Of a stretch of DNA of 64,000 nt, positions 57,446 to 64,000 are shown one piece after another. The number at the start of each line of letters is the position of its first letter. Within the stretch, counting starts at the first letter, position 1. Below the pieces are notes generated by a model, which was not told where the DNA came from, searched no databases, and saw only the letters and a program-made list of their open reading frames with translations. This DNA comes from Colwellia sp. GTDB lineage: Bacteria > Pseudomonadota > Gammaproteobacteria > Enterobacterales > Alteromonadaceae. Location of the stretch: the NCBI GenBank assembly GCA_002733765.1, contig NVWU01000012.1, positions 1 to 64,000 of the forward strand, read 5' to 3'. The translations under genes were made by a program, and so were the position numbers.

Positions 57446-59374
57446 ATGGCTTTATTACAAATTGCAGAACCCGGTCAAAGTACCGTTCCTCATGAACATC
57501 GATTAGCTGCAGGCATTGATTTAGGTACAACTAACTCATTAATTGCTAGCGTACAAAGTGGCAATGCCAGTACCTTAGCGGATCCGCAAGGTCGTGATAT
57601 TTTACCTTCGATTGTGAACTATCAAGAGTCGTCACAAGAAGGTGACTCTTCATTAAGTAATAATATTTTAGTTGGTGAAGCAGCGAAAGCGCTAAGTGTT
57701 AGTGATCCGCAAAATACAATTGTTTCAGCCAAACGTTTAATTGGTCGTTCATTAGCTGATATTCAAAGTAAATATCCTTCGTTGCCGTATCAGTTTTGTG
57801 GTGATGAAAATCATCCTGAAATAGTGACTCGTCAAGGAAATATTAATCCAATACAAGTGTCGGCTGAGATATTAAAAACCCTAGCACAGCGAGCTGAACA
57901 GGCATTAGGTGGCGAATTAACGGGTGTAGTGGTTACTGTGCCGGCACATTTTGATGATGCTCAGCGTCAAAGCACGAAAGATGCGGCGAAACTGGCAGGT
58001 ATTAATGTTTTACGTTTATTAAATGAACCAACCGCTGCCGCCTTAGCCTACGGACTTGATTCAGGGCAAGAGGGCGTTATTGCCATTTATGATTTAGGTG
58101 GTGGTACGTTTGATATTTCTATTTTACGCTTAAATAAAGGTGTATTTGAAGTACTGGCTACTGGTGGAGACTCTGCACTGGGTGGAGATGATTTTGATGT
58201 CGTACTGGTAGATTATCTTGTTGAACAAGCAGGCTTAACTAGACCGTTATCGCCTTCGCTAGAACGTCAATTGATGCAGCAAGCTTGCTTAGCTAAAGAG
58301 CAGTTAACTGAGCTAGAAAGTGTAGATGTTGTGTTAACGTTAGATTCAGCGTTAGACTCGCAATTAGGTTCTCGATTAGATAAAGAACAAACGTGGACAA
58401 CTAGCCTAAGCAAAGAAACTTTTAATAGTTTAATTACGACTTTAGTTAAAAAAACCTTACGCGCCTGTCGCCGTACTTTAAAAGATGCACAAATTAGCAC
58501 TGATGAGGTGTTAGAAGTGGTTATGGTTGGTGGCTCTACCCGTGTTCCATTAGTGCGCAGTGAAGTAGAACAATATTTTAATAAAACACCATTAACTTCT
58601 ATTGATCCTGACAAAGTTGTTGCCATTGGTGCAGCGATTCAAGCAGACATTTTAGCGGGTAACAAACCAGACAGTGATATGTTGTTGCTTGACGTTATAC
58701 CGCTCTCTTTAGGTTTAGAGACTATGGGGGGCTTGGTTGAAAAAGTGATCCCGCGTAATACCACAATTCCTGTGGCAAAAGCGCAAGAGTTTACTACTTT
58801 TAAAGATGGTCAAACAGCAATGGCGGTTCATGTACTGCAAGGCGAGCGTGAGTTAGTTGATGACTGTCGTTCGTTAGCACGATTCGAACTACGGGGTATT
58901 CCACCGATGACTGCCGGTGCCGCACATATTCGAGTTACCTTTAAAGTTGATGCTGACGGCCTATTGTCGGTTAGTGCCATGGAAAAATCATCTGGTGTTG
59001 AGTCTAGCATCGAAGTTAAGCCTTCTTTTGGCCTAGATGACAGTAAAATAGCGCAAATGATTAAAGATTCGATGAATAATGCTAAAGCTGATATCGATGC
59101 ACGTATGTTAAAAGAGCAGCAAGTAGAAGCAGCACGCGTGATTGAATCAATTCAAGCCGCGTTATCAGCGGATAGCTATTTATTAGCAACACAAGATATT
59201 AACGATATTGAAATGGCAATTAAAGCACTGGCACAAATTAGCCAAGGCAATGATATCGGTGCTATTGAAGCAGCGATTGATAAATTAGATCACAGTACGG
59301 CTATATTTGCAGAGCGTAGAATGGATAGCTCTATTAATAAAGCGTTAACAGGCCAATCGGTAGAGAAGCTTTAG
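57446..59374 (+). CDS. hscA: Fe-S specialised Hsp70 chaperone HscA
   Basis: Hsp70-type ATPase that helps release clusters from IscU. 642 residues against about 616 in E. coli. ATPase domain: [38 protein letters not shown]. Substrate domain near 410-620 ([31 protein letters not shown]). Part of the extra length is a Ser/Asp/Leu-rich insertion near residues 300-325 ([18 protein letters not shown]). ATPase motifs are all kept, so function should be normal. Confidence 0.95.
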   Translation: MALLQIAEPGQSTVPHEHRLAAGIDLGTTNSLIASVQSGNASTLADPQGRDILPSIVNYQESSQEGDSSLSNNILVGEAAKALSVSDPQNTIVSAKRLIGRSLADIQSKYPSLPYQFCGDENHPEIVTRQGNINPIQVSAEILKTLAQRAEQALGGELTGVVVTVPAHFDDAQRQSTKDAAKLAGINVLRLLNEPTAAALAYGLDSGQEGVIAIYDLGGGTFDISILRLNKGVFEVLATGGDSALGGDDFDVVLVDYLVEQAGLTRPLSPSLERQLMQQACLAKEQLTELESVDVVLTLDSALDSQLGSRLDKEQTWTTSLSKETFNSLITTLVKKTLRACRRTLKDAQISTDEVLEVVMVGGSTRVPLVRSEVEQYFNKTPLTSIDPDKVVAIGAAIQADILAGNKPDSDMLLLDVIPLSLGLETMGGLVEKVIPRNTTIPVAKAQEFTTFKDGQTAMAVHVLQGERELVDDCRSLARFELRGIPPMTAGAAHIRVTFKVDADGLLSVSAMEKSSGVESSIEVKPSFGLDDSKIAQMIKDSMNNAKADIDARMLKEQQVEAARVIESIQAALSADSYLLATQDINDIEMAIKALAQISQGNDIGAIEAAIDKLDHSTAIFAERRMDSSINKALTGQSVEKL

Positions 59375-59412
59375 TATAAGTTTACGTTACGAGAATAAAG
59401 AGATTAGATAAA

Positions 59413-59751
59413 ATGCCAAAAATTATATTTTTACCCCATGAAGAATTATGTCCAGAAGGTGCTGTTGTTGAAGCTAAAGTAGGCGAGAGCATACTTAATG
59501 TTGCTTTAGCCAATGATATTGGTATAGAGCATGCCTGTGAAAAAGTATGCGCGTGTACTACGTGTCACGTTATCATTCGAGAAGGCTTTGATTCTATCGA
59601 AGAGGGAGATGAACTTGAAGAGGATATGCTTGATAAAGCATGGGGTTTAGAGCCTGAATCACGCCTTAGTTGCCAATCCATTGTTGGTAATGAAGATTTA
59701 GTGGTCGATATTCCAAAATATACAGTAAATATGGTGTCTGAAAATAACTAA
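59413..59751 (+). CDS. fdx: Adrenodoxin-type [2Fe-2S] ferredoxin
   Basis: Electron donor in cluster assembly. 112 residues. Cluster ligands Cys42, Cys48, Cys51 and a fourth Cys near 87 (RLSCQSIVG), with the extra Cys46, in ACEKVCACTTCH; this matches E. coli Fdx. 38 bp after hscA and the last gene in the operon: no iscX follows. Confidence 0.96.
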   Translation: MPKIIFLPHEELCPEGAVVEAKVGESILNVALANDIGIEHACEKVCACTTCHVIIREGFDSIEEGDELEEDMLDKAWGLEPESRLSCQSIVGNEDLVVDIPKYTVNMVSENN

Positions 59752-59763
59752 TTTTAGCTAATT

Positions 59764-59836
59764 AAAATGGCTTTAAAACAGGTAGTCGCATGAAAGTGTT
59801 ACTGCCTTTTTTATTGGCGGTTAAAATAGCCATTTA
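59764..59836 (+). terminator. Terminator region of the isc operon
   Basis: AGGTAGT (59780-59786) pairs with ACTGCCT (59801-59807, one G-T) and is followed by TTTTTT. It is nested in an outer pair AAATGGCT (59764-59771) / AGCCATTT (59829-59836). The start is 13 bp after the fdx stop. Confidence 0.75.
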
Positions 59837-60043
59837 ATGTTTGCTAAATAGTGCATTTATTAATTCAATTGGTATTATTAGTATTAAAGGAATGTTTTGT
59901 CGTATTTTCATCAAATAAAATTAACAACATAGAATAAAGTTAACTTCAAATAAAGAACAAATAGTGACATTGCTTTAGAATAGAGAGTATTGTTATTCTA
60001 TTTGCTATGTTTAGTATAAATATGGCCAATAATAGGAGCTCTC

Positions 60044-61993
60044 TTGATCAGTAATAAGCCAGAGCTGGATAGGTACATACAACGTGATGCTGCGGCATTG
60101 TTATACGACAATGCTATTGCTGGTATTGTGATCTCCTTAATTACCTCTACCTTTCTAGTATTTGCGTTTAATAACCCATTAACTGACTCCTTTCAGCAAA
60201 TGTGGTGGTGGGGAATAAGTACCCTACTTGTGTTCAGATTGGCGGATGTGTTTATCTGGAAAGTAAAGCGTCAAAGTACTGATTTTAATGGGGAAAAGTC
60301 AATAAGCCGTTTTACTACTGGAGTTAACCTTACTGCAGTTATGTGGGCTATATACGCCGTTTATATTATTACACACGATAGTACTATTGAACTGACCACC
60401 ACTCTCATTATTATTGCAGCCCTTGCTGGCGGTTCAGCTACGATACTCGCAGCTCATAAATACACCGCGATGTTTTATGCATTCATACTGCTTGCACCTG
60501 CTTCAATAGGCTTACTTTTATCCGAGCAATATGCATTGCAATTACTGGGCGTTTTGGGTTTTTTTTACAGCATCGTGATGCTTATCACCTCAAAAAAAGC
60601 ATCAGAGTTTACGCTTAATACATTGCTTTTAAAAAATGAGAACAAAGTATTGATTCATCATATGGAAGAGCAAGTAGAACAACGCACACAAAAAATTTAT
60701 GAGCTTTCGAACCTTGATCCACTTACCCAACTATTTAATCGTGCCGCTTTCTTGAATCAATTAAAATTTTTGATTACAACATCCAATAAGCCTTTCGCAT
60801 TGCTATTTGTTGATTTAGATGGCTTTAAAAAAATAAATGATTCAATTGGTCATGAAGCAGGGGATCAGATTTTAAGAAGAACTGCAGACCGCCTTAAACA
60901 GTGTTCTCTAAATATGCAGCTTTTATGCCGCTGGGGTGGTGATGAATTTTTAATTGTATTAACAGAGACTAATGAGGCCAGTGCTGTTGAAAAGTCTAGA
61001 CAAATTATAACGATACTTTCTGAGCATCATAAGACTGAAAATAGTATTTTATCTGTTGGTGCAACTATCGGTATTGCGCTTTATCCTGAGCACGCTACCT
61101 CAGAAGAGCGTCTAATTCAATTAGCTGATATTGCTATGTACTATCAGAAAAAGCTATCACGATCGACTGTAGGTGTTTTTTCTGAACAAATGGAAAAGCT
61201 TCACTCTCATGAGCTACACTTGAAAAGTGGGTTGACTAAAGCTATTGAGAAGAAACAATTAAGGTTGGTTTTTCAACCTATTATTCGGTCTGAAAATTAT
61301 GAAGTAGCGGCTTTCGAAGCACTTATTAGATGGCAGTTTGATGATGAAAATATCCCACCCGATGAATTTATTTGTATCGCAGAGCAATACGGTTTAATTC
61401 ATGAAATAGGTGCCTGGGTACTAAAAAATGCTTGCTGGCAAGCGAGTCAATGGGATCTAGAGCAAAAAATGGCTGTCTGTGTGAATGTTTCAGTCATTCA
61501 GTTACAAGAGGAGTCTTTCATTAATGTTGTTGAAGATGCACTTTCGAGTAGCTTTCTCCCCGCCGAATTATTACATATTGAAATAACAGAGTCTGTTTTT
61601 GCCTCGAATGTTAATATGATAGCAAGCCAAATTAAGTGCCTTCAAGCTAAGGGAATTAAAGTTTCTATTGATGACTTTGGTACAGGATACTCTTCTCTTT
61701 CTGCTCTGCAGGATTTAGCGGTAGATATGGTTAAAATCGATCGTTCATTTGTGAATAAAATAGATAGTAATGGTGATGCAATTATCTCTGCGGTCATGCA
61801 TATTGCTTCATCGTTTGACTTATTGGTCATTGCTGAGGGCGTAGAAACTGAAATACAAGTTCAAAAACTGTTAAAATTAGGTGTGCATTATTTTCAAGGT
61901 TATTATTACTCTAAGCCGATCGAAGTTGAAGATATTCCAAGTTACTTAAGTAAAGCGTCCATGCCATTAAAACAGATTAGTAAAGCTAAATAG
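60044..61993 (+). CDS. Membrane GGDEF-EAL protein (c-di-GMP synthesis/degradation)
   Basis: A 649-residue protein beginning TTG at 60044, supported by TAGGAG 6 nt upstream. Residues 1-185 hold about six predicted membrane helices (an MASE-like sensor module, e.g. LVFRLADVFIW, LIIIAALAGGSATIL), then a linker helix. The GGDEF motif is at 298-302 (RWGGDEFLIV) and looks catalytically complete, but the inhibitory I-site (RxxD before it) is replaced by SLNM. EAL is at 425-427 (FEALIRW) with DDFGTGYSSL and E-rich sites intact, so both activities are possible. Signal unknown. It could supply or remove the ligand of the PilZ protein at 29757. Confidence 0.9.
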   Translation: MISNKPELDRYIQRDAAALLYDNAIAGIVISLITSTFLVFAFNNPLTDSFQQMWWWGISTLLVFRLADVFIWKVKRQSTDFNGEKSISRFTTGVNLTAVMWAIYAVYIITHDSTIELTTTLIIIAALAGGSATILAAHKYTAMFYAFILLAPASIGLLLSEQYALQLLGVLGFFYSIVMLITSKKASEFTLNTLLLKNENKVLIHHMEEQVEQRTQKIYELSNLDPLTQLFNRAAFLNQLKFLITTSNKPFALLFVDLDGFKKINDSIGHEAGDQILRRTADRLKQCSLNMQLLCRWGGDEFLIVLTETNEASAVEKSRQIITILSEHHKTENSILSVGATIGIALYPEHATSEERLIQLADIAMYYQKKLSRSTVGVFSEQMEKLHSHELHLKSGLTKAIEKKQLRLVFQPIIRSENYEVAAFEALIRWQFDDENIPPDEFICIAEQYGLIHEIGAWVLKNACWQASQWDLEQKMAVCVNVSVIQLQEESFINVVEDALSSSFLPAELLHIEITESVFASNVNMIASQIKCLQAKGIKVSIDDFGTGYSSLSALQDLAVDMVKIDRSFVNKIDSNGDAIISAVMHIASSFDLLVIAEGVETEIQVQKLLKLGVHYFQGYYYSKPIEVEDIPSYLSKASMPLKQISKAK

Positions 61994-62415
61994 GTAATTA
62001 AAAGTGACTTATCAAAAGTTTGCTGAATTCAGTGCATAAGTACAAAATGAAATATATGAACAGTCAATAAACTTATTTTATTTCTTTTAAATATAGCATT
62101 GAACGTTATGCTTTACCCGAGCGTTCACCTTTCCATTTGACTATGAGCCTATTCTCTGTGCCTATTGTCAGCGCAAGAATTATAACAGCGATTAAGTAGT
62201 AATATTTATTACTTACAAGAGTTTACTCGAACGGGAAATATGTTTGGTGCTGATTTGTTTTTTATATCTTTTTGCTAAGCTATAAGCTTATCCCTGCCTG
62301 TTCTTTTAGGTCGAGAGGCTATAGTTTAAATGCTGGCTATAAGGGTAATTCAGAAAATTTGCTGTGATATACTACATGTTGTAATAGAATCTATTTGACT
62401 ACACGATACAGAGTA
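61994..62415. other. Spacer before the outer-membrane protein gene
   Basis: About 420 bp without a gene. No terminator or operator was recognised. An in-frame TTG at 62395 could extend the next gene by 7 codons. Confidence 0.35.
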
Positions 62416-63309
62416 ATGCCAATGATGATTAATTTTAATATCGCATTTTTACGATATGATTTTACTTCAAAAAATATTTTCACGAGACAATGGAAGTCAC
62501 TTATACTTTTAGTGACGATATTGTTGTCAACTTTTAATTATGTGCATGCAGAGGATCGCGTTGAAGATAAATTTAGAATAGCAATCGGTGGTTATATTGT
62601 GCCCGGCTATGAATCGGCTGTGTCATTAACTGATCCTGACTTGGGTGTTGGCGTTTCTATTAGCCCAAAAGATACCTTGGGCTTGAATACTAAGCAGACG
62701 GTATTGCGTCTGGATGGTCAATATCACTTTAACGAAGAACATTCGCTTACCTTTTCATTGTATGAAATTTCATCGGTTGGCAATAAAGTGCTAGAAACTG
62801 AGATTGACTGGGTCGATAAAAATGGTAACCCAGTTACTATTCCTATTGGAGCGAGTGTCAATACTAATCTTGATTATGATATCTACAAGGTTGGTTATCT
62901 ATGGTCTTTTTATAATACAGATAAAGTTAAAATGGTCGCGGGTGCTGGCCTTCATATTACACGTATTGTTATGGGATTGAACAGCGAGACGACGAGCTCC
63001 GGTGTTGATGCAACCAATGCTTCAATCAGCGTACCACTGCCAGTATTGAGCTTTGGTCTTACTTATAAGGTAACGCCTAGGTTTTCTTGGCACATTAAAT
63101 CAGAGTTTTTTTCCATAGCATTTGATGATTTTGAAGGAATTTATATAGATAATACCATGGGGTTGGAATACCGGGTTTTTAACAATATTGATCTGGGGGT
63201 AGCGCTTGCCAATAACTCTCTAAAAGTCAGTGAAAAGACCAGTGATTATAAATTTACCTTTGATAACAGGATCTCAGGTGTAATGATATATGTAGCCGCT
63301 TCTTTCTGA
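62416..63309 (+). CDS. Outer-membrane beta-barrel protein, unknown function
   Basis: About 297 residues from ATG 62416; neither this, the later ATGs at 62422/62425, nor the TTG at 62395 has a clear ribosome site. A long N-region ends in a signal peptide (KSLILLVTILLSTFNYVHA, cleavage before EDRVED). The mature protein has alternating beta segments and ends VMIYVAASF, with C-terminal Phe, the mark of an outer-membrane barrel of about 8-10 strands (e.g. TNLDYDIYKVGYLWSFY, VPLPVLSFGLTYKVTPRFSWHIKSEFF). Porin- or OmpA/OmpW-like small barrel; substrate unknown. Confidence 0.7.
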   Translation: MPMMINFNIAFLRYDFTSKNIFTRQWKSLILLVTILLSTFNYVHAEDRVEDKFRIAIGGYIVPGYESAVSLTDPDLGVGVSISPKDTLGLNTKQTVLRLDGQYHFNEEHSLTFSLYEISSVGNKVLETEIDWVDKNGNPVTIPIGASVNTNLDYDIYKVGYLWSFYNTDKVKMVAGAGLHITRIVMGLNSETTSSGVDATNASISVPLPVLSFGLTYKVTPRFSWHIKSEFFSIAFDDFEGIYIDNTMGLEYRVFNNIDLGVALANNSLKVSEKTSDYKFTFDNRISGVMIYVAASF

Positions 63310-63457
63310 CCGCTGAATCCACCGTTAAGGTATATCACTTAGTCTAAGTCGAATATTCGTGTGGATTTCTCAGTACCCGTCCCACTTAATTATGAGTTGC
63401 TCAGACTTTCTGAAACGAGCATCTTCAAGTGGAGCGGGTATATGCGTCCAAATGTAA

Positions 63458-64000
63458 CTATCTTACTTTAACTACTGTTGGTAATTTGTATACTTCCAGT
63501 TGGTCTAATTTTGGCTCGTATATTCGCATTACAAAGTTCCAACCTTTAATGATCGGTAAATTATTTTTAGCATTCTCACCACATTCACCAAAGCTAGCAT
63601 CAAAGCTACCATCTTCATTAAAAGTAATGTTGTTCTTGTTCAAAATTGCTTTTTCGCTAAACATCCAGCCCTCAGCATCATACATTGTGATGGAGAAGAA
63701 ACCAGGAGGGTTAAATGGAGGCACTTTATAATTTGTTTGGTAACAACTACCAGTATCATCTTCTGGAACATACGCTAAATACCTGGCATTGGCATCAGGA
63801 AGTAATCCCCAACCTACAGCCGTACCTAGTAGATGCAAATGTTCATCTACTTTGCCACGAGATCCCTGCATATTTTTTTGTGAACCGAGTGCAATCGCTT
63901 CATTGGCAAGCTTGAGTCTAAGCTTCACGAGTTGATCCATATTGTAATTAGGTTGTTTAAAAACTTTATTGCCTTTAACTTCTAACTTTATGGCTTGCTG
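63458..64000 (-). CDS. DUF1254/DUF1214 domain protein, C-terminal part (runs off right edge)
   Basis: Open on the minus strand from the window edge to TAG at 63458 (180 codons, no start inside; the internal ATG at 63940 is not needed). The text matches the C-terminal DUF1214 half of DUF1254/DUF1214 proteins: GTAVGWGLLPDANARYLAY, CYQTNYKVPPFNPPGFFSIT, MYDAEGWMF and KNNLPIIKGWNFVMRIYEP. Members are exported proteins with weakly supported functions, some in lipid or hydrophobic-compound metabolism. The family is usually about 450-480 residues, so most of the gene lies outside the window. Confidence 0.82.
   Translation of the reverse strand, partial: QQAIKLEVKGNKVFKQPNYNMDQLVKLRLKLANEAIALGSQKNMQGSRGKVDEHLHLLGTAVGWGLLPDANARYLAYVPEDDTGSCYQTNYKVPPFNPPGFFSITMYDAEGWMFSEKAILNKNNITFNEDGSFDASFGECGENAKNNLPIIKGWNFVMRIYEPKLDQLEVYKLPTVVKVR

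Noticed and set aside
63429..63915. Plus-strand open frames opposite the DUF1214 gene
   Set aside because: The minus-strand frame matches DUF1214 text throughout; these are shadows.

Overview
The window looks like chromosomal DNA of a marine, AT-rich gammaproteobacterium of the Colwellia/Thalassotalea type (Colwelliaceae, Alteromonadales). This is inferred from gene content and order: queA-tgt-yajC-secD-secF, holD-rimI beside prfC, serB divergent from smp, and suhB divergent from trmJ-cysE-iscRSUA-hscBA-fdx. No rRNA, CRISPR array or prophage was seen. One tRNA (Trp, CCA) is present.

Left end (1-8600), accessory. An ISAs1-family transposase start runs off the left edge and abuts a 5'-truncated integrase-core transposase, which is also broken by a triplicated 13-bp repeat. 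Next come a HypT-like LysR regulator and a divergent cluster: GntR/FCD regulator, AtuA-like DUF1446 protein, DUF4387 protein, FAD-binding dehydrogenase and a thiamine-diphosphate enzyme. It looks like a regulated catabolic module of unknown substrate.

9100-18300: methionine synthesis (metA behind tandem MetJ boxes, then metH), followed by a zinc module: a ZnuD-like TonB-dependent receptor with histidine-rich loops and an AztD-like lipoprotein. Its upstream region carries two identical 15-bp Zur-like palindromes with a long perfect hairpin between them. Nearly identical terminators close metH and the zinc operon.

18400-32200: hpf, a DEAD-box helicase, a divergent radA, an aldehyde dehydrogenase, a small unknown protein, a cold-shock protein, a small membrane protein, a glutarate catabolism module (glutaryl-CoA dehydrogenase plus CoA-transferase, with a divergent LysR gene) and a large two-PilZ protein.

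32270-53900: housekeeping genes serB/smp, a TatD-family nuclease, argS, prfC, rimI, holD, tRNA-Trp, aceK, queA-tgt-yajC-secDF, rhlE, cobA, suhB, trmJ and cysE. suhB encodes a protein lacking two catalytic aspartates. Several gaps here and at iscA-hscB hold copies of a repeat that folds into a hairpin with compensatory base changes.

53950-64000: the isc operon behind an IscR type-1 box, then a membrane GGDEF-EAL protein, an outer-membrane barrel protein and the 3' part of a DUF1254/DUF1214 gene running off the right edge.
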